64,000 nucleotides of DNA, taken from contig JANTQA010000060.1 of the NCBI GenBank assembly GCA_027625915.1, forward strand, positions 5,890,001 to 5,954,000, given 5' to 3'. Every line of letters starts with the position of its first letter. Positions within the stretch are counted from its first letter, which is position 1. The stretch comes from Anaeramoeba flamelloides. Its lineage: Eukaryota; Metamonada; Anaeramoebidae. A program made the position numbers and the translations under genes. The notes beneath the pieces are model-generated. The model was not told where the DNA came from. It searched no databases and saw only the letters and a list, made by a program, of their open reading frames with translations. Shown piece by piece: positions 1-12,526 of this stretch.

Positions 1-1002
1 CTCTTTAAATATAAATTTAATTATGAAATATTTCAAAGATAGAATGAATTATTACATAATGGAGAAACACTAAATATTGGAAAGTGGTGGGAAACTTTGC
101 TTGACTTTTAAAAAATCACCTACTTTAATGATTAACTCATTTAAAGAGAAGTAACTCAACTAATCATTCATATCTTAAAAAATGTGAAATTATTTCCGTA
201 AAAGGGAAAAATCAATCAAAAAGTTTAACCAAGGTGAATATATTCAATTGATTTTTTTTTGGTTATTTTCAAGAATATTTTAAAACGCCCTAGTTAATAT
301 ATTGAAAATACTCAGAGAAATGTTATTCAGAGTTACCAAAATGATTCCATTTTTGGAATATATCGAACAACAAAAATTAAAAACTGGAATCATCTTTTTA
401 TAATGATACAGTGAAATCAGTTTTTATCAATATTTTCTTTTTTTTAAATTCACTTTTAAGTAAATTTTTTTATAAACATCAAAAATAATAATATTCTGAT
501 TTAATGAATCTAAATAAGAATTTTTTTTTTGGCACCAAACTCTATTAAAAAAAAAAAAGATTCTTTTGATTCAATATCCAAGATAATATTCTTCTTATCA
601 GAAAGAATCATAAAAACATCACGACCGATGAAAAGATGATTTAAACTAAAATAACAAGTAGAAAATCCCCAAATATTTATTTTTTTGAAAATAATAAAAA
701 TAATTTTAAGATAATTTTAAAGTAAAAAATTTCAAATAAAATGAAGAGTGAATTATTCTTGAATTCAATATTGAGATATTTACTTTGATAGATAATACAG
801 AATAGTTTTGAAAATGGTCTACTCACCTAATAAAACTAAAAAAGAGAAAAAAAATTACTTATGAATATTATTGTTGTTTCCTAAGTTTTTTTTTACTTTT
901 TAAGATAAATCCGAAATTTCGAAAATTTATTTATTTATTTTGAGAAAGGGGCAATTAAAGAAAATTTATCAAATAAAAAAAAGAGAAGAAGAAAAATAAT
1001 TG

Positions 1003-1036
<34 letters not shown>

Positions 1037-2672
1037 AAATAGAAACTATCGGTGTCCTGAATACACATGATGAGTAAAAACCCTAATGAAAGATTATTGA
1101 TTACAGATAAAAATTACACAATCTGTAATTAATAATTGTATTTCGTTTTTGTTATTATTTTTTTTTAATTTGATAAGAATTTTGTAAAATTTAAGATTTT
1201 GCTCAATACTTTTAAATTAAAAAAAAAAACCTAGAGACTCAACTCTCAGAGTGGGACATTTGTGCCAAATTGTGCCAAAATTTCAATATTTTTTTACCAT
1301 CTAAAGGCTTTTTTTGTTTTCACTCTGTTTTTATTATTATTTTTTTAATTACCCAAAGTTTTCTAACCATAAGATTTTTGATGAAAAAACCCAAAAAGAG
1401 CAATAAATTTCAAAATTTTGATAAAAATTCACTGAATTAAAAAAATTAAACAAACTAATATTGTTGAGAAATAAGAGAAATAATCAACTTCAGATTAAGA
1501 TTAAGATTGTTAAATAAAAACCTGAACAAACCATAAATTTCAAAAAAAAAAAAATTTTTAAAAAATTTTTTGGCCCCTTTCATTGTAATGTCTCATTTAC
1601 GTTCTATCAATTTCTTTGAAAAATTAAAATTCCTTATAATCAGATTTTTTAATTGCAAATCTATGAATTTTAAAAGAAAATCCAAATCCTCACTTTTCTT
1701 TATGTTAATTTAGAGTTTCAAACATTTTTTTTTTCAAATTTAATTTTTTTAATAAAAGAAGAAAAAAAACAAAAAAGAAAATAAAAAAATATAAAAAAAA
1801 AATTTACAAAATTAGAAAAAATGATTCTGATCTAAAAAATTGATAATTTATTTTGAGAAGTGAAAAGAATGTAACTCATAGAATAAATTCAATTTATTCA
1901 ACAAACTGGACTCCTTTGACTGAAGATGGGTTTTATTATTTTCGGTCCACGAACATTTATTATTAAGAATTGAATAAATACAAACAAAGAACAAAATAAT
2001 AAAATTAAAACTAAAAAAAAATAATTTAATACTGGAGGGGAAGAAGTCAAAAAAATAAGAAATAATTGCCATATTAAAAAAAAAAGTATGGGAAGAGATA
2101 ATAGATCAACTAATCCAAAATTCAAAATTTTCCACACAGTTAAAACTATTAAATATAACACAATAATAACAATTACATATAATTTGGAAATAATTTTGAT
2201 TTTTGAAAAATATAAAAATCATTTTTTTTTATTTTTTAGTTTTTGGTCTTCTTTTAGAATTAAAAAATATCTTTTTTTTTTTTCAGTCTTTATATTCATT
2301 TCCAAAACTAACTCTCTCGATTGATATAAAAATGTTAAAATTTCGAGAAAAAAATGAAAAAAAAATGAAAAGATAAACAAAAAAATGAGGAAAAATTTGT
2401 TATTGACAATTTTTTCTATCCTGGATCAATCTATTTTTAAATTAAAGTGGGAAGTAAAGATTTTTCGTCAATATCTATAATGAATAAATGGTCCTTAAAC
2501 ACGAAAAATTACCATATTATTAAAAATAGAAAATGACCAGGAATAAATTTTTATGTAAATTGATCAAAGTAAACCATGACACAGGATTTTTTTCTGAACG
2601 ATTTCAATAAAATCAGAGTATTTTGCAAGTTTTAATAAAAATATGTCATTTTAAAACGCAAGCCTTTGAATA
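1..2672. other. gene-free AT-rich DNA with decayed repeats
   Basis: No supportable gene. Short open frames here are rich in Phe, Lys, Ile and Asn and look like chance. A (TA)n tract lies at 1006-1034. About 930-1150 resembles 60510-61250 in the same orientation. About 1200-1262 resembles the end of the multi-hairpin repeat family, with an A-run followed by CCTAGAGACT. About 1640-1850 shares stretches with 22520-22850 and 45440-45600. Confidence 0.6.
1006..1034. repeat. (TA)n microsatellite
   Basis: An uninterrupted alternating TA tract of about 29 bases. It sits where the related copy at 60.5-61.2 kb carries a roughly 500-bp multi-hairpin array instead. Confidence 0.9.
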
Positions 2673-2868
2673 CAGTCAGTTTCAAATTTAAGGCACAAAC
2701 TTTCAACGAAATTTAAAGCACAAAAAAATCTCAAATTAAGGCACAAATTTTGGAATTTTTTTTTTTACAAATTATTTTGCTAGAATCTGAATTTTGTGCC
2801 TTAATTTGAGATTTTTATTGTGCCTTAAATTCCCTTCAAACTTTGTGTCTGAAAAGTGGAACTGACTG
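2673..2868. mobile_element. TA-flanked inverted-repeat MITE, family 1, copy 1
   Basis: A 196-bp near-palindrome flanked by TA on both sides. It begins CAGTCAGTTTC and ends GTGGAACTGACTG. Each arm repeats the word AAGGCACAAA or TTTGTGCCTT and pairs with the other arm over most of its length. There is no coding capacity. The TA target duplication and the terminal CAGT are typical of Tc1/mariner-derived MITEs. The family assignment is inferred from the ends, since no transposase with these ends is present. Confidence 0.85.
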
Positions 2869-2899
2869 TAATAAATCCGAAACAATTTTCACGTCCTTT

Positions 2900-3160
2900 T
2901 TATATTTACTTTTTTTGGTTTACAACAGAGTTTTCAAAGAAGTACATTGCAATTTGAGCCATCTCCCTTTATTTATTTGGGTACTTTTTTATTGGCATTT
3001 TAAATGTGAACGAAGAACCAAACATAAAATTCAGATTTCAAAATTGTCAGAAGAAAACCAACGAACATTTGATCCCATTTTTTCTTCAAATACCAGTATA
3101 TTAATTAAATGATTGTTCTTTTTCCTTAGCAAGATCAATGTAAAAGGGATTAATGTCTTT
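2900..3160. repeat. diverged dispersed repeat (copies near 37.0 and 58.97 kb)
   Basis: Contains GTTTTCAAAGAAGTACATTG, followed some 150 bases later by AAATACCAGTA. The same two landmarks occur in inverted orientation at about 36950-37140 and in direct orientation at about 58960-59080. Short open frames over all three copies read alike (a Val-Phe-Lys-Glu core), but I recognise no protein, so this is listed as a noncoding or dead repeat. Confidence 0.45.
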
Positions 3161-3513
3161 CGGTGTAATATTTTTTTCAAATGATTAAAGTTAATTTGTG
3201 TGAAATATTATATTTTAAGAAAGCAGAAGATAAAAAAATATGGTTTGTTTAATTTTCTTATCAAAAAAAAGAAAAGGAAAAAGATAAAGCGAAAAAAAAA
3301 AAAAAAGAATTTGGAAATTAATAATTTAGTTTTAGACAAAAGTTTATTTGTACTTGATAAAAACAATGAAATTTTGTAAAAGTTAAATCAAAACCAACTA
3401 AATTAGAAAAAGCTCATTTATAAATTTTCTTTTTTTTTGGGAATTGGTTGAAAAAAAAAAAAAGAAAAAAAACAAAAGAAATTAAAGCCAAATTCAAAAT
3501 ACTTGAAAAAAGG

Positions 3514-4545
3514 CTAACAACATTTTTTTTTTGGTCTTTCTTCCACTTCCTCTTTGAGTTCAACAACTGTTTCTTCTAAAACAATTCTGTTTGAAGCCTT
3601 GACTCCTTTGACATTGTTTTTATTATTGCTTTGGTTTTTGTTATTTTTAGAACTTTGGTAAATATTAGTAAAATGATCAAAAAATGCCTTTTCGACATTT
3701 GTCGAATTGAGAGCAGATGTTTCAAAAAACGTAAGCCCGAATTTTTTTGCAAACCTAGAAGCCTTTTCATTACTAACCGAGCGTATGTGCCCAAGATCGA
3801 TCTTATTGCCGACTAAGGTAATGGTAATATTTGGTGGTGCATTTTCGCGAACTTCTTCGATCCATTTTTCACAGTTTTCAAAGGACTGGTATTTTGTAAT
3901 ATCAAAAACAAGGACAGCACCAACAGCACCCTTGTAATAACTAAAAAAGTGAATTTTTATTTTTTTAGATATATAAAAGTAAAAAGGATAAATTGCATGC
4001 CGATTAGAGACGAATAAAATATAATACATGACATTGATCGTTTAAAAAAAGAGATTTGGATATAGATTACGCTGAGGTAATTGCACGATATCTTTCTTGG
4101 CCTGCTGTATCCTATTTTTTGTTATTTTTGTTTTATTGGTTTTGTTTGAAAAATTAAAGTATCAAAAGTTTGAAAAGAAAAAAGTAACATCGCTTTAAAA
4201 ATCGATCACATTAAAAAAGTAGAGAAGAAAACAAGTAAATTGTGAAATAGGCTTACCCACATTTGTAATTTGATCATTTTGTCATCTATTTTGATTGTCT
4301 TTGATGAAAACTCTACCCCAATCGTTGTCTTGCTGTTTAAATCAAACTCGTTACTTTTGGAAATGAAGAAAAAAGTGTTTGATTAAATCTTGTTGAGTGT
4401 TGAATTAAAAAGAGTTGAAAAAGAAGAATTTTTACCTCGTGTATCGAGTCATCAGATTCGTTTTACCAACACCCGAGTCTCCAATTAAGACAACTTTGAA
4501 AAGGTAATCATATTCTTCTTCACTTGAATAAGAAGAAAATGACAT
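3514..4545 (-). CDS. Rab11-family small GTPase
   Basis: Four exons on the minus strand: 4545-4436, 4353-4257, 4111-4071 and 3940-3514, giving 224 residues with every junction in frame and GT-AG introns of 82, 145 and 130 bases. Visible motifs are the P-loop GDSGVGKT (22-29), switch [11 protein letters not shown] (46-55), [19 protein letters not shown] (69-87), NKID (128-131), ETSAL (156-160) and a C-terminal Cys-Cys (223-224) for double geranylgeranylation. The run from [16 protein letters not shown] through GAVGA is the hallmark of Rab11/RabA GTPases, which act on recycling endosomes and in post-Golgi exocytosis, and in some protists at the contractile vacuole. The tail (about 165-220) is Asn/Lys-rich and then Glu-rich, as hypervariable Rab tails are. 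The start is the first ATG ahead of a normal-length N terminus. No catalytic residue is missing. The protein ends in TAG. Confidence 0.95.
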
Positions 4546-6967
4546 TATTGAGAAATAAAAATATTAATTTTGAAACAAAAAAAATAAAAAAATGATCCAA
4601 AATGGTAATCTTTAAAAAAAAGCAGTTATTCTCAACTTCTTTTAGAAAAGAGAACACAAGTTTTTTGATCACAAATAAATATTGGTATCAAAATCACAAT
4701 AAGGGAAACCATTTTAAAACTACTTTTGGAACAATACAGGTGTTATTATTTTGATTTAATTGGTTAATACGTGTCTTTGAAATTTGAATGGGATAAAATT
4801 TTAATTCCCTTTACTTTTTTCTCTACATAAAATTCGTTCATTTCGGATCCTTAGTTGACCATATTTTTTCCATAAATACCGAATCAAACCAAATAAATAG
4901 AGATCGCTCAAATTACAATGTCCTTGATTGAAAACCTTATGTAACCATTATAAATGAGAAATGAAGTGAAATTTTTTTACTTTTTCGTCTTCAAATATAA
5001 GTGTTTGTTGAAAGACCTTTTGCACTTTTGTTCACTTGACACAACATTGGTTGTAATCAGTAGTCTCATGATCTTTCAAGTTGTTCAATTGGCTTGTGAA
5101 AGAAATAATTAAAATATTTTTAGATAGTTATATAGGAAATCAATTTACAACAATATTTTGGGTTTATCAACAAAAATAGTTTTAATTAAAAACCAAAAAT
5201 ATGAAAAAGGAGATATAAAATTTTCAAATTTAATCATCAACAACATCTTGAATTTATTGTAAAAAATTTTCGTTACAAGATTTATTTTTAATAATTTTTC
5301 CCTAGTCAAAATTGACAAAATTGACTACAAAAGAAAGTGTAAAGTCGTGAAAAAAATATCGTACATGAAAATAATCACTGACAATTTTTTTAATTGTGAA
5401 TATTAGGAAAATTGTTGTTTTATTTCATTTATTTAGAATTAAATCCTTTTTTTAAGAATCAAACTTCTAGAATTATGGCCCACTTATTAGAATGATGATT
5501 AATGAAATCTCACTTGTTCAGCACACGATTCAACCAATTAAAAAACAAGAATAATAATTATCATTTTTCAAACTCTAGCGAACCTCTATAAAACTGGATT
5601 GTTTTTCAAAAAAAGTTGATCTACTTTTGCTATCAAACAATTCCGAGTATTCTGAAGAAACATCCAGTTTAATACACTTTAAGTAGGTTTATTAGTTCTT
5701 TTATCATAAAATTGTTTATTTAAAAAAAGGAATTTGATAGCAAATAAATGAAATTACACATCCATTTTACTAATATTCACAATTTAAAATCTTGTCAGGG
5801 TTTTTTTCATGTACGATATTTTTTTCACTACTATATAATTTTAAAAAAATCAAAAAACACAATGTTTTATTGGAAACCTTTTACTAAAAATGAAAATTCA
5901 AATCAATTAAAAGAAAAAAAATTAATTAACTTTAAAGATTAATTAATAAAATTATAAATGTGGATTGTCTACTTTTTGTGTTTTGATATTTTCCCTGAGA
6001 TAAATTTATGTAATATTTCGAAGGCAAAAGATATATGAGCAATTCCATATATATTGTCGAAGTGTAAAAGAGGAGATAAAATATGGATGATATTTATCAG
6101 TTTTCAATATTTTCCTTATGGGGAAATATTGAAGAATAAGGATGACAACTCATTACAAGGAAAAAAAAATTCTGAAAAATAAAGTTAACCAAAACTACAT
6201 ATTGAATTTCGGTTATACATCTTCTATGAATTATTTTTTTTTACAAGTTATCATAATTATATGTACATAAGAAAAGATAGATATTAAACTCATTAAGATT
6301 GGAATACCACCTTTTTCAAAATTAACGACTTTTGAAGAAAAAACACCTATTTTTTTTTTTTTTTTGAATCAATAACTATGATTGAACCTTAAATTGAACA
6401 TTAAGTTTGAAGAAAAAATAATAATTAATAAAACAATTTATAGTAAAAAAACATGGAAAATACATTAAAACTCAAACAATAAAAAAAAAAATATAAAATG
6501 CTAAAAAATATTCCAAAAATAGATAAAAAATCAGTTTTTCAATTTAATCAAGCAGATAATTTTTGAAAGAAATAATTGATTTTATTTTAAAATTTAAATC
6601 AATTATTCTTTTTAGTTATTAACAAAATAGATTACAATAATCTCTCTATAAGTCAAATAAAAAATTTAAAAATATGGACAATTAAAAATGATAAAAATAT
6701 TATTGAAAACTTTCAATTTTTTTTTATTCCCATTAATATCAAATTAATTTTTAAAAATTTTTTAAAATTGTGGTGTATAATAATGTTGATTATGTGAGTT
6801 GATTTAAAAAATAAAAAATTGAGAAATTTTTTTATGAAAAATATTTTCTTAGTTATTCTTTCTTATCAACAATAGAATATCATTTATAAGAAGCTTTATG
6901 ATATTTATTATTAAAAAAACAAAATAATAAAATGAATGAAAGGTTCAAATACGATTATCCCTCACAT

Positions 6968-6979
6968 CCCCCCCCCCCC
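6968..6979. repeat. C12 homopolymer run
   Basis: Twelve consecutive C residues in surroundings almost devoid of G+C. Comparable runs lie at 23707-23717 (G11), 38385-38392 (G8 after T30) and 61256-61267 (C12). Confidence 0.9.
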
Positions 6980-7708
6980 TGTTTTTAAAAGTACAGGAAG
7001 AGTCAAAATCTTTTATTATTTTAATTATCTCAATAATTTATGTTTTTTCCAGGTTGAGAATAAATCGAATACATAAAAACATTTAAAATCTCCTCGATTT
7101 ATCAAAATCTAATTAATTATTTTGGAGATTTCAAAAATAATAATATTTTTTCAATAAATTTCTATTAATTTCTAAATCAAAGAAAAATATTTAATAAAAA
7201 ATAGTTTAATAAAAACTATTTTGTATTTAATCTTTCATTTTTTTTTTCAATTAATTATTTTTTCTTTTGTTAATTGATCTAATTTTTCTTTTAATTTCCA
7301 GTTTCACTTAAGATTTATAATTAAAAATGATATTGAAATTTTTTTCTCAAATGGAAATTTTCCAAATATTTTTTTTACTAGTTATTGTAGACCAATTTTT
7401 TTTTGTATTATAGGGTATTAAAAGGCTTCATATTTATGTAACAACATTATTCTTTTAACACACAAGAGAAATAGAAAGGAGAATAAGTATGAATCTATTG
7501 ATAATTATTTATCATACCTTGGGTAGATAAATATTGAGAGATATCTCAAATCAGATGAAAAATTTCAGAAAATAAAATTTATTCAAAGAGAAATTTAATC
7601 ATAACCATGTATAAATTCTATATACTCCATTTTTTTTTTTTCAAATAATATTGAATAATTTTTGGGAATGATCCCTAATATTATTTTTCAAAATCAAATT
7701 ATCAGATA

Positions 7709-7904
7709 CAGTCAGTTCCACTGTTAAGGCAAAAACTTTCAACGAAATTTAAGGCACAAAAAAATCTCAAATTAAGACACAAAATTCAGATTCTAGTAAA
7801 ATAAAATGCAAAAAAATAAAATTCCAAATTTTGTGCCTTAATATGAGATTTTTTTGTGTTTTAAACTTCGTTGAAAGTTTGTGCCTTAATAGTGAAATTG
7901 ACTG
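7709..7904. mobile_element. TA-flanked inverted-repeat MITE, family 1, copy 2
   Basis: 196 bp, the same length as copy 1, with TA on both flanks. It opens CAGTCAGTTCCACTG and closes AGTGAAATTGACTG. The arms again carry the AAGGCACAAA and TTTGTGCCTT words. It has no open frame. Confidence 0.85.
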
Positions 7905-9600
7905 TACTAAAAATTGACACAATTGTGTTTTTCCTTGGTTTAATAAACAAGACCTGGGGAATGTGAGTTGATTAATAAAAACAATTGTAAAGTTGTTGAT
8001 TATTTAATAATTTTTTTTTATTGCGAAAATTTTGTTGAAATTTTGAGTCTTAAAAGTGGAATACGTTGTATTTCAAGTTGATGAAGGCGTTTTTTTACTA
8101 AATTTAATTCAATCTTCGTAATGACTTGACCCTGAAGACTACTTTTCTAAAATAAGTCTGTTGTTTTATTTTTTTTTTTTTGAACTTTCATCAAATAAAA
8201 AGAATTTTCATTTAGAAGAAATTAGAGAAAAAAGCAGTTTTCTTTTATTATAAACACCAACAAAAAAAAACAAATATTTATAAAAGATCTTTAAAAAATA
8301 ACCACACAAGCCATTGAATGCAAATTTTAAAAAAATAAATATTTTTTTAAGGGATTTTCAAGTCAAAGTTCAAATGTGAAAACATTCTAAACTTGTAAAA
8401 GTAACTCTAAAAAAAAATTGAAATGTTTGAGGAAATATTTTCTGATTATAGATTTAAAATGGAAATTATAAAAATTATTAAAATCAAATTATAATATGAT
8501 TAAGAAAGTAAAATTGTGAAATTTGTTGGAATTCTGAAAATATCACTTTTTGTATCAAAAAGTAATTTTCAATGGGTAAATTTAACTAATATCATATAGC
8601 TCTTTTCAAAGTATTTTTATACACTATTTCACTTTTTATACAGAAAAAAGGAATCCTTAAGTCTCACAAATCTGTGAATATTTTTGTATAAATCATATAA
8701 TCTTATTTTTGATTTTTAGAGATCGATCTTACATACGAAGTTGGTTAATTTTTAATGTTCCTTTTACATATATAAATTACAAATATTATTTTTTTCCATT
8801 TCAAAACCATTTTTCTTTAGTCTGAATCTTGCTTTAAAACTTTACATCTTGTGTTTTATTAATTTTACTCTTTATTATTTATGTATTTTCTTTCTCCCAT
8901 TCTTGTCTTTGTTTCAAAAAATCAATTTTTTCTTTTCATTTTTTTAAAACAAAATCTATCCTATTACTGTTAATTGCAAAATAAAAAGATCCAAATTTTC
9001 ATTTAGCTTTCCGAAAAACACATCTCTCAATAATTAATATCAAACATCAAAAGTCCCAATTCTCAGAGGAAATTAATGGTTTAGCTGATTTTAAGAAATA
9101 AAAGTTCCAAATGTAACATGATTTATTAAAATTATTTTATTAGGAAAGCTGAATGAAAATTTTGTTCCATTTATTTTAAAACAAATAGTAGGTATAATCT
9201 TTTCTACCTTATTTCGAGGAAAAAATCTCTAAATAAATATAATCTTCCAGCTAAAAACTTGAGTTAATTTTAATAACCATCACTCTTCCTTTACTAAAAA
9301 AAAACAAGTCAATTTTGTGGTTGCATTCTATTTCCATTATCAGAGAGCACAAAATTGAATCAACTTTCATAAATTTAAAATCTCAATTCTTGTGTTTACT
9401 TTATTTTCAAATATCTCCTGAGAATTAACAAGTATGGTCCCTTAAAAGTGTTTGTGAGTTTTTATAAAAGTTAAAAAGAGTTTTAAATCGTTTCAAGCTG
9501 TTTGAAAGATTGTAACGATGATCAAAGCAAAGAGATTTTCCGAAAAGTTACAATTCGACAAAAAAATATTTTTCATTTTTTTAATTTTTTTGTAAAAAAG

Positions 9601-10125
9601 ATGAAATATAAACTTATCAAAAAAGCAAGAAAAAAGGAATGGAAAAAATACTATGTTGATTTTATCCAATTAAAAGATCGGATCACACGTATTCAAAGTT
9701 CCAATAAGCAAGTCAGAAAAGATTTTGATCGAAAATTTTTTAAAGGATTAAAAAAAAATATTAATAAGGTGAACAAGTTTTGTATCAGAGAGGAAAGAAA
9801 ATTATTAAAGGACACAACCACCCCAATCAAGGTTTCTCAAGTTGAGGTTTTGGTACAGAAGCATAACCAAACAGGAAGGTTTCGGAAAGAGGCATACCGT
9901 ATGGAATTAAAAGAGTTTTTTCTGGACATCCAAAACTTACGAGGCTTTATCCAAATTAACTTTCTTATCTTCAAGGATTTGTTGGGGAAGCATAAAAACA
10001 AGACACGCTTAAAATCAGCATACGGTTGGGTTAAAAAAATTGCTAAACAGCCTTTTTATTCTTCAACAAATACAACAAAAATGATTATTAATACTGTCGT
10101 AAGAAGACAATTATCTTTTTTATAA
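9601..10125 (+). CDS. SPX-domain protein (inositol-pyrophosphate/phosphate sensor)
   Basis: 174 residues in one exon. The frame is open further upstream, but 9601 is its first ATG and gives the classic SPX beginning, MKYKL followed by EWKKYYVDFIQLKDRI (canonical MKF...EW...YIDYxxLKK). The middle block FDRKFFKGLKKNINKVN and the last helical block LRGFIQINFLIFKDLLGKH (canonical LNYTGFRKILKKHDK) complete the SPX fold, including the basic surface that binds inositol pyrophosphates in this family. The ending Lys-Gln-Pro-Phe-Tyr-Ser-Ser matches the usual closing turn. No EXS, VTC, RING or kinase domain follows, so it is either SPX-only or the first exon of something larger: a good donor (GTAAGA) lies at 10099-10104, but I found no convincing downstream exon. 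The usual Tyr in the first helix is Phe here. The role in phosphate homeostasis is inferred from the family. Confidence 0.8.
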   Translation: MKYKLIKKARKKEWKKYYVDFIQLKDRITRIQSSNKQVRKDFDRKFFKGLKKNINKVNKFCIREERKLLKDTTTPIKVSQVEVLVQKHNQTGRFRKEAYRMELKEFFLDIQNLRGFIQINFLIFKDLLGKHKNKTRLKSAYGWVKKIAKQPFYSSTNTTKMIINTVVRRQLSFL

Positions 10126-10330
10126 ACTTTTTTCTATTTTCTCTTTTGTTTTTTTTTTTTTCCTTTTTCTTTTGTCTCTTTTGGCTTTTTTTTTTTTTTG
10201 AGTCCACTTTTGGAAAAGTTACAAACAACACACAAAAGAGCTAAATTTTTGTAATTTTATTTTTCTGAACTCTCTTTCATTCACACCAAAGATAATTTAC
10301 TCTCAATTGTATTGTAAAGGAGATCGTAAA

Positions 10331-10591
10331 ATGGCATTACTGGAACTTGAAGAATATGCAAAAGAAAATAATGTACATCCAATGGAACTTGCCGACAAGA
10401 AAAAAAAGAATGACTACATCGCAGGTGTACAAGAAATCTGGCAAATGGCAAGTAACACAATTGACCAAAAGGAAAGAGAAGAGCACCAAAATAACATGGA
10501 ACAGAAATCAAAAGAACTTGAAAAGAAACATTCAAAAAAGGAATCAAAAAAAAGACACCACAAAAAAAAGAAAAGGAAATCAAAGCATTAA
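10331..10591 (+). CDS. small basic hypothetical protein
   Basis: 86 residues, not recognised. It starts at the first ATG of its frame, MALLELEEYAKENN. The N-terminal two thirds is mixed, probably helical and non-repetitive, with Trp, Met and Gly residues unlike the Phe/Lys/Asn-only chance frames around it. The last 25 residues are almost all Lys, Arg and His, resembling a nuclear or nucleolar targeting or RNA-binding tail. It follows the SPX gene by 205 bases on the same strand; the gap is T-rich and may hold that gene's 3' end. It could be a complete small protein or the last exon of a gene whose earlier exons I cannot find. No function is proposed. Confidence 0.45.
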   Translation: MALLELEEYAKENNVHPMELADKKKKNDYIAGVQEIWQMASNTIDQKEREEHQNNMEQKSKELEKKHSKKESKKRHHKKKKRKSKH

Positions 10592-12526
10592 GTCTTATTC
10601 TGATTTTTCCTTCTCGCATTTTATTAATTTGCTGATTTCACTTTATGAGTTTTTAACAAAACAAACAACTTTAAAATTGTCAAAATAAATGATCTTTGAA
10701 CCTATGAGATTAGATTTGTTTTTTACGCTACAGGCATCCTTGATTATTTTTAATTTTTTTGAAAAGAATCAAAAATTTACATTATTTTTATTTTTTTTAT
10801 TTTATTCCTTTTATTTGTTTCCTTTCAAATTACAAACGACTTCAAATCCTTTTTTCGAAGGAAGAAATCGCGTTTCCAAAGACTTTGTACTTTGGAATTT
10901 AAAGTTTGTCTTTCTTTAATGGATCTTTTTACCACCAAAAATTTTATTTGCATTTCGTTTTTGAAATTTTAAAATGAAAAATTATTTTTCAATTTCGGGA
11001 GACTTGGTATTCGATTTATTGGCAGCTCACTGATAATTTGGTTCAATTATTCTTCTCAAATACCCAATATTATCTTTTTTGATAGGCCAACAACCATCCT
11101 TTGACTTAATATCGACTTAATAATTAAATAAAATCTTGAATTTGAAATAATCAAATGAAGAGAAAATATTTTTAGGGACAAAGCGGCATCTTAATCAAAA
11201 TCTTTTTAAAAATATTTATTCGATCATTATTACTTTTTCTGAAAGCAATTATTGTTTGTAAATACATCTACAAATATTTATCACTTAATAGTAAAACCAT
11301 CTTTCTTTGTTCTATCTAAAATTTTTTAAATCTAATTCAAATACAGTTAGATACTGATAAATTACAATTTATGTTTGGAAATTTTTTCTTGATTTTACTT
11401 TTTGAAATTTTTATACTCAACTTTGTAGAAAGCATTTTATGAAGTCAAGTGTTAAGAAACTCTGCAAAATTAGTTGTTCTTAAATATATTCTTTTTTTCA
11501 GGGAATGTTTGAGAAGAAACAGTTGGAAGATTTATAAAAATGGAAATTGAACTAAAAATTTTTCGAAATTTTTTAGAATTTATCAGTATTAAATAAATTA
11601 AAGGTTTTTTATGCTTAATAGTGGTTATTATTTGTTTGGGGATGAAATAATTTTGGCTAATCTCTTGATTTTATATCAGGGAATAAAAAAAAAAAAAAAA
11701 AAAAAAAAGGAGTAAGAAACTTTCAATATTGGGATAATTAAAAAAGTGAGATTATTTCATTATGAATTTGGAAATAAGTTTCAACTTTTAAATTTCACAT
11801 AATGGATTAGTAGAAAAAATACATCATAAATACAATTGGTCATGTTTGATTGTATTGGGGGATTTTATTCCGAAATTAAAAAAACTTTTTGATCTAATCT
11901 AAAATGGAATTGGTGAAAAAGTTAAATTATTCCCTTCTTAATATTCACTGAAATTTATACTCCTTTAAAAATTTATAATTGTTATTCTATAATTTGTTTA
12001 CAATTTTTATGATTCTCAAACAGAAAAATATGATTTATAATTTTTTAAAAATATTAAAAAGAAAAAAATCAAACTGTTTTTATGAGTCTTGAACACATAA
12101 AATCGAATTAAACGGAAATATGTGAATTTCCATTTTTTCCTCAGCTTTTGAAGAAATTGTATCCAACCTATGAAAATATTCTTGTTACAAGCATTTCAGA
12201 AACAATTCTCGTTATCAAAATGGAAATAAATCAAGACCATAATAAAGAGTTTATAATTATGGATTTTTTCTTAAAAAAAAAAAACAAATTCTCAGATTTT
12301 CCACTTTTTGTTTTTTATTCATTTTTAAATATATCGGATCCTGTTTTTCATATTAAACAAAATGACACACAACCCCAAATAAAAAAACAAATTTCAATTG
12401 ATTTCTTTGATCATTGTTTTTTTTTTAAATTGAAAAGAATAACTTTATACAAAATAAAATAAAACAAAAAAAATAAAACAAAAAAAATAAAAAAAAAATA
12501 AAATAAAATAAAAAAATGAATAAAAA
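10592..12526. other. gene-free AT-rich interval
   Basis: No supportable gene. An A-run of about 24 lies near 11690. About 11440-11640 resembles 37740-37960 in the same orientation, sharing AAAATGGAAATTGAA. A frame at 12148-12462 lacks an ATG start and looks like chance. Confidence 0.5.

Larger units (their letters stand above)
4546..9600. other. 5-kb gene-free AT-rich interval
   Basis: It lies between the divergently oriented Rab11 and SPX genes. It holds MITE family 1 copy 2 (7709-7904), a probable half copy of the same family near 8030-8075, a C12 run at 6968-6979, and a stretch at about 7100-7330 resembling the interior of the fold-back element at 51401-51835. I see no exon in the remainder. 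Confidence 0.6.

Noticed and set aside
10689-10919. 76-residue ATG frame behind the small basic protein
   Set aside because: Almost entirely Phe/Leu/Lys from T-runs; no motif; no splice link found.
12148-12462. 104-codon open frame on the plus strand
   Set aside because: No ATG start; composition is Phe/Lys/Ile-rich like chance frames; no family resemblance.
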